Shown here in pieces: positions 52,709-62,035 of a stretch of DNA of 64,000 nucleotides. Location of the stretch: positions 372,001 to 436,000 of the forward strand of contig JBAIAA010000433.1 of assembly GCA_037893245.1 (NCBI GenBank), read 5' to 3'. The first letter of the stretch is position 1, and each line of letters opens with the position of its first letter. A program made the translations under genes and the position numbers. The stretch comes from Crossaster papposus (lineage: Eukaryota > Echinodermata > Asteroidea > Velatida > Solasteridae). The notes below the pieces were generated by a model. It ran no database searches. It saw only the letters and a program-made list of their open reading frames with translations, and was not told where the DNA came from.

Positions 52709-53984
52709 CGGCGTGGTGTGTGTGCATCGAATAACGGTGTGTGCATGCAGTACACGATGGGATGGCGCTTGCGTCCCTAGCTACGGTACGGCCGAGTCAC
52801 AAGTACTTGCATTGCAGTGCAGTGTTTGGTGCTAAAGTTTAGTTATCAAAATCAGCTCGGTAAGTGCAGTTGTTCATCATTTGTCTTGAATATTTAATCA
52901 CATAAAATGTTGTGCTCATGATGAAAATGATCATTGTCGAAACAAATTGCGATGTTTCATAAAAAGATAAATACAAAGTATCATTTTTTTTGTCGTGTCC
53001 GAAAAGTGGGAGTGCTATGCTGATAACAATGGGGATGGCGGGACGTGGCTGTTGTAGTACGAAGTATTGTAATGAGAGAGTTATAATGTCAAACTTTTAC
53101 ATGCTCCAAAGACATACTCCTCGTTAACGAAGTTAAAAGTGATTGATGTGACGGTGACTATTGAGCAGTTGGCGGGTCAACTGGGTGGGAGCATGGGAGG
53201 CATCAGGCATAGATACTATATTACTACTACTAGATAGGCCTATGTCATTTTCCATCCAAACATTTTAATTCTATATGGAGAGTACACACTCCGATCCCCC
53301 CTATGCTGGTGCCCCCCGCCCCTTCCTTGTGTCCACTACACACACACACAAGTGTGTAAAGGCCTTCGATCGTGGACGGGGTATTGTCCGACCGTCTTCC
53401 CTCTTTTGTTTATACTCTAACGTTTTTTGATGATCGCCATAGGATTTGTACACGGGAAAAGATCGTGGACGTTTTGTCAATCGTGGACCCATTGTTTGAC
53501 TCCCAATTCTTTTGTCCGACGACCACGATTGCCGGTCAATACAAACGCTTGTTGACATCCTTGTGGAGACATCTTTTGTTCCTTCCTTTGTACCTGTACT
53601 TAACATCCTCCCATAGACTTTGAAAATAAAATTCCTTGTGGTGCATCTCTCTCTATAGAATTCCCCTGTGAAGACCGTTCTTGGCTTTTCCTTTTTAAGT
53701 CTCCAGTTTTTTGTGCACTGGCACCAGTGTAATAATGGCAACATGGGCCAAAGAGCATAGTTGAATGGGTAGTTTTAAAAGAACTATAAAATAAACAATC
53801 AAATTTTATTGATTTACTAGGCCTACAAAGTGTTGTATAAAGCAGTGGATTAAGTATTTTTCTTGGGTGTGTGTGGCTCATTTAAAACACAAATGATATA
53901 CATTATAAAATATTAAAGATGATGTTTTCTTCTTTTACCAACTGAAACCTATGGCATTACATTTCTTTTATTTTTTTTCTTCAG

Positions 53985-54069
53985 CCTAAACATGAGTGAT
54001 CCGCTGTCCAAGTATATGGCCAGTAGGTCGATTCCTCAAGAAGTAATAGAGAGGATGAAACATGAAAAA
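53985..54069 (+). CDS. Exon of a second transposon gene (SAM-like partner protein)
   Basis: After a strong polypyrimidine tract and CAG the exon starts CCTAAACATG. It codes 26 residues from ATG 53992 (MSDPLSKYMASRSIPQEVI then ERMKHEK) and ends at GTAAGG in phase 0. The LSKYM ... SIPQEVIERM pattern looks like the first helices of a short SAM-like domain that I recall beside transposases of this family. A GTAAGT donor at 52860 could close a 5' untranslated exon. I could not find the following exon; a MITE occupies part of the intron. Confidence 0.5.
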
Positions 54070-54238
54070 GTAAGGAATGAGTTTGTTTTGAAAGTTTTTG
54101 TTCTGTTGAATTTATAGATGTGTGCAGACATTTACATTTATCTTAACACATCATTATTTGTAGATGAAAACCAGGAATGCCTAAAGTGCCATTAGGTTTG
54201 GAACTTTCCATAGATTGTAAAAGAATAATGATTTCTTC

Positions 54239-54275
<37 letters not shown>

Positions 54276-54287
54276 CGCCCAAATGGG

Positions 54288-54550
54288 TACTTTGGGAGAC
54301 AATCCCATAGAGACGTACACAATCTTTTTTGTACCCTAACCCGTTTTTACCTAGAGCTTTCGCCACGAAATTACATATTTATGCTATTTAGACCCAAATC
54401 TGTCTTCTCCGAGCAAAAATAACTCCCAAATATCGTTTTGTGGGGTAGCTAGACACTTAGGGAGACACTGAAATGTCTCCCTAAGTGCCACTGTCTCCCA
54501 AGTGAATCAAAACTATCGCTAATTTGTCTCCCAAAGTGCCCATTAAGTAA
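54288..54550. mobile_element. MITE with TTTGGGAGACA ends inside the transposon
   Basis: ATGGGTACTTTGGGAGACA at left is mirrored by TGTCTCCCAAAGTGCCCAT at right, with one mismatch. Between them lie further inverted copies (TTAGGGAGACACTG and GTCTCCCTAAGTG). It follows an (ATA)n run and lies in the presumed intron of the second gene. No gene of its own. Confidence 0.7.
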
Positions 54551-55511
54551 AATAATTAACCACTTATATATAGCGCATAACACATAGTGATTAAACATGT
54601 CCCTATGTGCTGTGGAGAAAATAAAGACAACGAAATACAATACAAGATGTACAAATACAAGATACAAGATATACTGGGTATCAAACAAAAATGCATGAAT
54701 AAGATGATAAATAAGTGCGTCTTTAAAGCAATCTTATACTTATCAATGGAATCAATATTTTATTTTTAGTACATGCTCCTCTTTGCAACAATTAAAAGTT
54801 TTTAATCAGTATTTCTAAACTCAGTTTGAGTATTTTTGTAACTTTATCATGGTTATAGTCGATTTTGAAATAATTTGTTGTTGTTTACTGTTATAGTTTT
54901 TACGCTTTCTTCGGTGGTCACAGTTGAGTTTGTTACCTGACAGCTACTACATGCTTTAGCTATGTGTTCTTTACAGTTCTTGTTATAATTACCATAAAAA
55001 TACACTGTTATGGAAGTCATATAAAAATTAGTGAATATAGCCAATGACCTTACATTGAAATATTGGTGTTGTGAACCTGTTTTCCAAATAATTGACCTTT
55101 GTTTTGTGAATCCAAGGATAAACATCATCTTATGTAATTAATAAAGACAGTTGGGTTAATACTCCCCTACTTTATGCTTGAGTGACAGCATGTGTAAACA
55201 AAAAAACATTTGGCCTGCTATTAAAACAAGTTGTAGTGTTGCTGCATTTTTGACATTGGCATTTCGAAATTACACATGATAGCAACAACAATAACAGCCA
55301 AACACAGTTTGTGGTGAGTTTATGATCAAATCTTAGGATGGCTTCATTACTCTTGTGTCATAACTGTTGTGTTTGGCAAAGAGACAAGTACATGTGCATG
55401 TATGCTTCATTCTTTGCATAATGGAATTTTATTTCTGTAATTAATTCACATGCACCATTTAATTATACCAAACAATAGTCTGAAAGGGTAAAATATTGCA
55501 GACCCTAGCTA

Positions 55512-55781
55512 TTACATTTGTTGTAGAATTGTACTTCTCAGAAAGTGGTACAGACTTAACCCTTCTTCAGCATCTTTAGGGGCGTCGATGCCAAGTTCAC
55601 TCATTAGCATTGTGCTGAGTTCAAAGATGTCTGTGTCGCAGGGATGTACGCTTTTAGGTGTACACTCACTTTCACAAACTTCAACTTCATCAAGCTGAGC
55701 TGGTACAAGGAAGTCATGCACTCCATACATCAAATAAAAGAAAGCATTCATTTTCAAAAGTTCATGCCAGGTTTGAGTGTG
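55512..55781 (-). CDS. IS3EU-like transposase, exon 2 (C-terminus)
   Basis: An acceptor AAAAACAG at 55782-55789 (minus strand) precedes phase-0 coding. The text has FFYLMYGVHDFLVPAQLDEV and then CESECTPKSVHPCDTDIFEL and a Leu-rich helix, ending at 55512. The Cys-x3-Cys ... Pro-Cys-Asp pattern followed by an acidic helix is the C-terminal tail I know from this protein family. Compared with relatives, a stretch just after the catalytic core appears short, so a small exon may be missing or unseen in the 55782-55942 intron. Confidence 0.65.
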   Translation of the reverse strand, partial: HTQTWHELLKMNAFFYLMYGVHDFLVPAQLDEVEVCESECTPKSVHPCDTDIFELSTMLMSELGIDAPKDAEEGLSLYHFLRSTILQQM

Positions 55782-55942
55782 CTGTTTTTGTGAAGGGAAC
55801 CCAGTAATGAGGAATAAACAAAGTTAAATTTGACGGTAGGCTAATGTCATGGGAAGCAAGTCATCTTTTTTATGGTTCAAAATGATTTTAAAGGCGATTA
55901 TTTAAGAAAAAGGAACTTGAATAAGTATGTTTCAGCTTTTAC

Positions 55943-56794
55943 CTGGATTATGTTCATAAAGCACATCTGGATGAGAGATTTGTCCAAGAAATCACCTGTA
56001 AAAAGACCATCCTCTTTCAGCTCATGAAACAAGTTCATCCAGTACTGGGAGGAGTGTTTTCTCAGAATACCCCACCAAAACTCAATGCGCTGGTTGCTCT
56101 GACTACTGCCTTTAAAAAAGCTCCTCTCTCCTGCAAATGCATCTTGTGAGTTTCTTCTCAAGAACTGTTGCATCTGTCGAACAGAACTGTTTTCCGTTCC
56201 AGCGTCACCCCGAATTAGTCGAGGACAACCTAATTTGTCTTTCACAGTTTGCATGAAATACCCGGCAATAACGCCAGGGTCACTATTTGTCAAAGAGGTT
56301 TCAAGCCAGAGGATCTGTCGGGAGTAACCATCAATGCACCCGTTTATACAAACCCCGTAAGGTTTAAGTTTATCATAGGAATCCAGGTGCCATGCAAAGT
56401 TTGGTCCTCTCCCGTTGTATGTCCTTCTCTGTAGTCGCCGCCGCCGCCTTTGCTCGACCCCCTCTGGGTCTAGTAATCCAAGAAGAAGACGCACTGTTTC
56501 TCGGCTTACCAGAATTCCATTTTGAAGGCACCTCAGGTGCATCCACCGGTAACCGCACAGTTGCCCCGAGGTACTCAACTGCCTTTCTATAAAACATGCA
56601 ACATCAACAATATCTGTGTGGTGTTTTCGCCGATAAAGGTCAAGTTTACGCAATTTACGGTTCAGATTACGCTTACTGATGAAGATATCATGATTAAAAG
56701 CAAGTGAAGCAATTATTTCGTCATAATTAAACCCTAATCTAAAGTAACGCCTAATAAAACGTAGACTATGTGCGTCCGAAGCCGCCGCAGCCAT
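55943..56794 (-). CDS. IS3EU-like transposase, exon 1 with DDE core
   Basis: ATG at 56794 is chosen (MAAAASDAHSLRF); an open lead-in without ATG extends to the minisatellite. Residues 10-110 are helical and basic (two HTH-like parts, IIASLAFNHDIFISKRNLNR and RWMHLRCLQNGILVS). The rve-like core has Asp138 (WHLDSYDKLKPYG), Asp197 (RGDAGTENS) and Glu238 (SQSNQRIEFWW), giving D-58-D-40-E spacing. Exon ends at Q|GTAAAA (55942). All three catalytic residues are present and no stop interrupts, so this copy may be intact. Confidence 0.8.
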
Positions 56795-56834
56795 GTTTGG
56801 TGACAGCTTCCGGTTTAAGAACAGCTGCTTCAAA

Positions 56835-57318
56835 ATTGCATTGAAAATATAAATAAATGCATTGAAGATATAAATAAATGCATTGAAAATATAAATAAAT
56901 GCATTGAAAATCTAAATAAATGCATTGAAAATATAAATAAATGCATTGAAAATCTAAATAAATGCATTGAAAATATAAATAAATGCATTGAAAATATAAA
57001 TAAATGCATTGAAAATATAAATAAATGCATTGAAAATATAAATAAATGCATTGAAAATATAAATAAATGCATTGAAAATATAAATAAATGCATTGAAAAT
57101 ATAAATAAATGCATTGAAAATATAAATAAATGCATTGAAAATATAAATAAATGCATTGAAAATATAAATAAATGCATTGAAAATATAAATAAATGCATTG
57201 AAAATATAAATAAATGCATTGAAAATATAAATAAATGCATTGAAAATATAAATAAATGCATTGAAAATATAAATAAATGCATTGAAAATATAAATAAATG
57301 CATTGAAAATATAAATAA
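56835..57318 (-). repeat. 21-bp minisatellite, right end
   Basis: About 23 copies of the 21-bp unit in the opposite orientation to the left arrays (GCATTGAAAATATAAATAAA per unit on the plus strand). It is nearly homogeneous, with three units carrying ATCT for ATAT. It runs right up to the transposase lead-in at one side and the 24-bp inverted terminus at the other. Confidence 0.93.
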
Positions 57319-57348
57319 AGATGGCACTAACGGGCTTTCGTAGATATG

Positions 57349-57994
57349 AGAGACATTTTGGATAGATCCGATTGGGATGATAATACCAAGGTGATTCTGT
57401 ATCAGCAAGCGCTACAGAGATACCTCCAATTCGATCGTGCCAGAAAGCAAGAACCCATCACACTAACTATGAATACTGCAGAAGGAAAACAATCCCACGA
57501 TACTACTGATGAAACTACCGGGGGAAAAAAACCGACCGAACTACCGCGAGATAATTCAGCGACCGAAATTATTGACGGTGTACCCAAAACGTACAAACAT
57601 AAAGCGAAGCTGTTAATTGATAAGATAAACAATACAGACATTATGAGTTGGAACAAAAATGGAGAACTTGTATATGGCAAAGATGTCATTCAGGGATCGA
57701 ATATTACGGATTTAATTAATGATGTACTACGTGCTAGAAAAGGATATGACCCTCGCGGTTGGCAACATTTTTTTGCGTGGCTTAGCGAGTATGAATGTAC
57801 CCGAAACATGGATGGGTAACGTTTCACGTCGTACTATAGCGCAGCGTTATAAGCAAAACATGATGACGCCGGATGCTGCCGAAAAAAGGGTTTTACCCAC
57901 GTTGCCATCGGAACTCTCAAAAAGTAAAAAACGAAAGAGGGTTACACCATCCTTTTCTACGCAGAAACCTAAAAAACGCCTGGTATGGGAATAA
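57349..57994 (+). pseudogene. Conserved Polinton protein of unknown function, main 3' piece
   Basis: Continues the 51827 gene after the transposon: RSDWDDNTKVILYQQALQRYLQ, then a polar Thr-rich linker, KLLIDKINNTDIMSWNKNGE, GSNITDLINDVLRARK and a basic end (KSKKRKRVTP, KPKKRLVWE). A one-base shift at a T-run (about 57,768-57,774, GCAACATTTTTTTGCG) moves the frame; the tail from LRGLASMNVPETW to the end at 57994 is in that second frame. I recall this family next to pX-like genes in Polintons; function unknown. The SINE tail starts at the stop codon, so the original C-terminus is uncertain. Confidence 0.7.
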
Positions 57995-58350
57995 TAATAA
58001 TAATAATAATATATAACATTTATATAGCGCTTAATACAAGTGTTTCTAAGCGCTAAGATTTCCCCGGTCATTGGGCTCATGAAACTTTCCAAATACTATC
58101 TCAGCTCCCTGGGGAGTATACAGCTCGATGCTGCCATTTCGGCGCAAACCAGCTAAATCAACCACAATATAACCATCTCTGCCCTCACAGGTACCCATTT
58201 ACTCCTGGGTGGAGAGAAGCAATGAGTGACAAAGTGCCTTGCCCAAGGGCACACGAACCGTAGTCCCAGGCCGGACTCGAACCCACAACCTGTAGCTTTA
58301 CCTACAGATTACAAATTCAATGCTCCAGACCACGAGACCACGGCACTCCG
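57995..58350 (-). mobile_element. tRNA-derived SINE
   Basis: Read on the minus strand it starts with a tRNA-like head: GTGGTCTCGTGGTCTGGAGC (A-box region) and about 45 bp on GTGGGTTCGAGTCCGGCC (B box GGTTCGAGTCC). The body has TGTGCCCTTGGGCAAGGCAC and the tail AGCGCTATATAAATG followed by (ATT)n. The ATT-repeat tail and TATATAAATG end are common in marine invertebrate SINEs. Full length about 350 bp. I could not define a target duplication. Confidence 0.8.
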
Positions 58351-58586
58351 TGTAACTTAAACAAAATAACAAACGAGAATTCATTGTATAATATTAATAT
58401 TGTTGATTTTTTGTTTTTATTGATTTGCATACATTATGTAACAAGAAAATAAATACGTGACAATGATAGAGACATTTAATACAGTGTTTGACTAACTAAT
58501 TTTCTTTGCTTATTCTACTCTCTTTTTATCTTTTTTGTTTTTTGTTTTTTTGTTTATACTCCTATAAAAACAACTACGGTATACAT

Positions 58587-58925
58587 TTAAAACTTTTTTA
58601 CAATTTGGTTAACGATAAATTCAACATCGGATATGGGAATAGAAATATTGTAACGGGATTCTACAAAGTGATGTACGAGTGTGTCGTTAAAATGGGTATC
58701 CCTCGTAAACATTATTATAATATTTTTCATATCTACGTTCCTACAACGATGCATTGCATAAAACAAACAATATTGTCCGCACACCGTAGTGCTGAGAGAT
58801 TGCAGACAAATGTCGTTATACGTGAATCCAAGACAATTGTTGTTGATGAAACGCATTAAAAGTTCATCGTACATATACGGGGAGTTACCGTAGGAATCAA
58901 ACACACTGTAAAAACCAACGTTCAT
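58587..58925 (-). pseudogene. Adenovirus-type cysteine protease of the Polinton, C-terminal part
   Basis: The minus-strand frame opens with FYSVFDSYGNSPYMY and contains TVCGQYCLFYAMHRC, the catalytic-Cys box of Ulp1/adenain-type proteases, then DTHFNDTLVHHFVESRYNI and a helix to the end at 58587. The N-terminal part with the catalytic His and Trp (GHWIAI-like) is absent upstream, so the gene is cut at about 58,925. Such proteases mature capsid proteins. Its opposite orientation to the polymerase cluster is unusual or reflects rearrangement. Confidence 0.82.
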
Positions 58926-59866
58926 TATGAACGCGTCTATGCGTTAATTCACAAACGCCTCTTTGTCTATTGATGCTAAGTGTTTATATTTAAACACAAA
59001 GACGCGTTAATAAATAAACATCGGTGTTAACGGTGTGTGTTAAAGAACTGACATAGGCCTATATGAATTGGCCCACGAATGATACATGTAATGGTAACCG
59101 ACGGGAAAAACATGAATTTTTAAAAACAAGAAATGTGGGCCTATTTATAACTGCAAAAACAAATTTAAGTTGGCCTAGAGGGGAACTAAAATTATAAAAT
59201 GTGTAAATGTATTTTTAGGACCCCATATTTTTAGTCGACTGAATAGCGACATGAATAAAAAACAAAATCACCAAAAGAAATTGATAATCACTCTGAAGAT
59301 GCATAATTGAATAAAGTGCTTGTTCCCCAATCCTTGTTCATTAACGCTGGCGTTTTAAAACAACGGTAAGTTTTAACACTGTTCTGCCATATTTTGGACA
59401 CTGTCCAACAAAGCCTACGTTTATTTTGGTTTTTTTGCGCGCGCGGGCAAAATTATGATCACCGATTCACCGAGTATAGAACTTCCATAGTGCTCCGCGT
59501 CCTGCTGCCGTGCGTGGTCCCCGCGCGCCACGCATACCAGCGGCCGCCTGCACATTCTGTTGATGACCTTTGGGCCTACTTGTTATGTTGGACGTGCGCG
59601 GACGTAGATGAGCGTTACCAGCCTTGCGCCTGCAGATATATGTTGTTGCAAATTTCAAGATCCCCGGCCATGAACACTACCCACTGACTTTTTCTCCAGG
59701 TATTAATAAAAGGTAAGCCCGTCCAGAGCTTAATTATTCATTTCTGCAACCTTCAGTTTCTTCTAAAGCTGCAAATTGAGTTCAGTGACGAAAAGTAGTC
59801 AAATCTAATGCCGAGTTGCTAATTGTAGTACATGTACATGATGTACATGTAAGTTGTAAAATTTGG
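58926..59866. other. Non-coding stretch
   Basis: It contains short palindromes near 58,935-59,010 (GTGTTTATATTTAAACAC; ACGCGT repeated) that may mark the broken edge of the Polinton, then AT-rich and one GC-rich patch (59,430-59,640) without a supported gene. Confidence 0.45.
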
Positions 59867-59990
59867 TCAACTCGTACGCGGGCCAACTCGTACGCGGGCC
59901 AACTCGTACGCGGGCCAACTCGTACGCGGGCCAACTCGTACGCGGGCCAACTCGTACGCGGGCCAACTCGTACGCGGGCCAACTCGTATT
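59867..59990 (+). repeat. 16-bp minisatellite GGGCCAACTCGTACGC
   Basis: Eight almost identical tandem copies. Each has the palindrome-like CGTACG and the core CAACTCG also seen in the 20-bp arrays near 3-5 kb and in the palindromic element at 63.4 kb. Confidence 0.92.
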
Positions 59991-60690
59991 ACGAGGGCCG
60001 AAATAAACCAATTTAAATTAAATACAAAGTTAAAGTTGATACATTTCCAACCAGCAGACTTCTTTCATTTTGAAAAGTTTCTTTTTCAGAACTTATTTTT
60101 CAATGGTTTAAAGCCGTTAGGCATAAATTTATGGAATTCCAAAAGGCCAAGGCCCAATTAACTTGGCTTTAAATATAAAAAGTGCAGTGTGGGGCACTGC
60201 GCCATAGCAGCGGTTATTTGTTGAAGGCTACAATGCAGTTCCATACAAACGGGCAACACTTGACACCCTGTGCACAATTAAGGCTTATGACTATATTGGA
60301 CTTCTCTGAAAAAAAATATATTTATGTTTTCTAAATAAATGCTTCGATTTTCTCACTACTTGTTTTCAATTCAATAGAACATTTATTCCCACACTAATAC
60401 ATTGAGTAGTAATACATGTGTATGTACATTCAAAACAACTTTTACAAGTGTGGAGGCTATGCTTGTGGCGGATTTGCCCTACAGGCTACAGAACAGGACA
60501 ATATAAGACAAAAACACTAAATACAAGATTTAGTGGTGATCACATAATTAAATAATACATCATGAAATTGATATTATTATTAAGCAATACGGATTATTAT
60601 TGGCTAAAATTACTTAACAAATGACAATAAATTAAGTACTCTGGGAGTTAAGTAGGAATAATTTCAGTTTACATTTGAACGTATTAATTG
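59991..60690. other. Non-coding stretch, nothing recognised
   Basis: AT-rich; no exon or repeat array stands out. Confidence 0.45.
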
Positions 60691-60719
60691 AATGGCAATA
60701 GGTTACAGCCCTTATAAAA

Positions 60720-61660
60720 ATCTACCCTAGTTTTACTTTACAAAAAACTGCAGTTTTATTGTAGTATTACTATAGTGCTACTATAGTTGATCAATAGTAA
60801 ACCTGAAGTAAAACTGTACTTTTACTATAATATTACTGTAGTTCATACTGTAGTAAAAGTACGTTGTTTTCGACACAAAATGTTCCATTTACTACAGTAA
60901 AACCGCAGTTAAACCTACACAATTACTCTATTTTACTTCACATTTACTGTTTTATTACTACAGTTTACTGCAGTTAAACTACAAGATCACTGTAGTCATT
61001 TTTACTGTAGTATTATTATAGTGTTTACTGCAGTAAAACTATACTGTTACTGTAGTTTTAGCATATTTTTACCTCAAAATAACCCATTGTTACTTTATCT
61101 TTACTGCATTTTTACTGTAGTATTATTATAGTGTGTCTGCAGTAAAACTCTACTGTTACTGTAGTTTTAGCATATTTTTACCTCAAAATAACCCATTTTT
61201 ACTTTATCTTTACTTCATTTTTTCTGTAGTATTATTATAGTGTTTACTGCGGTAAAACTATACTGTTACTGTAGTTTTAGCATATTTTTCCCTCAAAATA
61301 ACCCATTCTTACTTTATCTTTGCTTCATTTTTACTGTAGTATTATTAGTGTGTACTGCAGTAAAACTATACTGTTACTGTAGTTTTAGCATATTTTTACC
61401 TCAAAATAACCCATCGTTACTTTATCTTTACTGCATTTTTACTGTAGTATTATTATAGTGTGTACTGCAGTAAAACTATACTGTTCCTATAGTTTTAGCA
61501 TATTTTTACCTCAAAATAACCCATCGTTACTTTATCTTTACTGCATTTTTACTGTAGTATTATTATAGTGTGTACTGCAGTAAAACTATACTGTTACTGT
61601 AGTTTTAGTATATGTTTACCTCAAAATAACCCAGTCCTTACTACATTTTTATTACAGTAT
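60720..61660 (+). repeat. ~110-bp satellite with ACTGCAGT/ACTGTAGT modules
   Basis: From about 60,970 there are six regular units; successive CCTCAAAATAACCCA blocks begin about 108-110 bp apart. Each unit also has ATTATTATAGTG, ACTGCAGTAAAACT and GTTACTGTAGTTTTAGCATA. The 60,720-60,970 part is an older, irregular mix of the same TACTGTAGT modules. The repeated peptides in its frames are not genes. Confidence 0.88.
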
Positions 61661-61889
61661 TACTGCAGTATTTGTACTATAATACAGCATAAAGGCCTAC
61701 TAGTGTATAGCAGTACTGCATGTTACATTTCAATGCAGCAACACTTCTGTTTAACTTTACGGAAAAAGGCAAATAAAATAAGCAGTACACTATTTTCAGC
61801 TAAAAGAAAGGACGCGTAATAATGGACACAAGACATCGGGATTTTTGAGCTTTGTTTTGGTCTTATTATCTCTTCCCCATAGAAAAACA

Positions 61890-62035
61890 ACCGGGATTCC
61901 CGAGATGTTTTGGCGGGATTATCAGGGATCCCAGTTGAACCAGGATTTTTTAAACCGGGATCCCGGTATATTTTTTATCCCGATTGGATTCAACCAGGAT
62001 CCTGGTTGGATTTAACAGGGATCCCGGTTGGAATA
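61890..62035. repeat. GGGATCCCGGTT repeat cluster
   Basis: GGGATCCCGGTTGGA-like segments occur about five times in 140 bp, in both orientations (AACCGGGATTCCCG, ACCAGGATCCTGGTTGGA), so stem-loops can form. No gene. 62,036-63,375 holds nothing else that I recognise. Confidence 0.65.

Larger units (their letters stand above)
51950..57342. mobile_element. IS3EU-like DNA transposon with minisatellite (foldback-type) inverted ends
   Basis: GATATG at 51944-51949 and 57343-57348 is a perfect 6-bp duplication. The element starts TACGAAAGCCCGTTAGTGCC and ends with its exact complement. After CATCTTTATTT each end enters an array of 21-bp units in mirror orientation. It encodes a two-exon rve-type DDE transposase on the minus strand and at least one exon of a second gene on the plus strand. 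The 6-bp duplication and IS3/retroviral-type catalytic core fit the IS3EU superfamily. Tandem-repeat inverted ends resemble foldback elements (FB of flies, TU of sea urchins). The length is 5,393 bp. Confidence 0.85.
45116..58925. mobile_element. Degenerate Polinton/Maverick element, partial, with nested insertions
   Basis: Gene content and order define it: family B DNA polymerase, small membrane protein, packaging ATPase, basic pX-like protein, conserved unknown protein (all +), and adenovirus-type protease on the minus strand. No major or minor capsid gene, no Polinton integrase and no long terminal inverted repeats are visible, so one end is lost and the outer limits given are only the outermost genes. 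It is broken by a 1.09-kb insertion, a 5.39-kb transposon, a SINE and several point breaks. Polintons are integrated virus-like elements of animals, related to adintoviruses. Confidence 0.88.

Noticed and set aside
51935-52835. Frames of 185-281 residues across the 21-bp array on the plus strand, and 192 residues at 56,830-57,408 on the minus strand
   Set aside because: The unit is seven codons long and stop-free, so it yields repeated hydrophobic heptapeptides in several frames; the arrays are transposon ends and not membrane protein genes.
53301-53744. Minus-strand frame of 147 residues
   Set aside because: No recognisable motif or splice context; it lies in the presumed promoter/intron region of the second transposon gene.
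58000-58350. A functional tRNA gene on the minus strand at the SINE head
   Set aside because: A- and B-box-like text is present, but the acceptor arms do not pair and the sequence continues into a SINE body and ATT tail.
58506-58859. Plus-strand frame with a hydrophobic N-terminus
   Set aside because: It is antisense to the protease fragment; the Phe/Leu run comes from a T-rich stretch and the rest mirrors the protease.
59867-59990. CRISPR-like array
   Set aside because: The 16-bp units have no spacers; tandem minisatellite.
61240-61819. Hydrophobic Cys-rich small proteins near 61.2-61.8 kb
   Set aside because: They are translations of the ~110-bp satellite, repeated with the same period.
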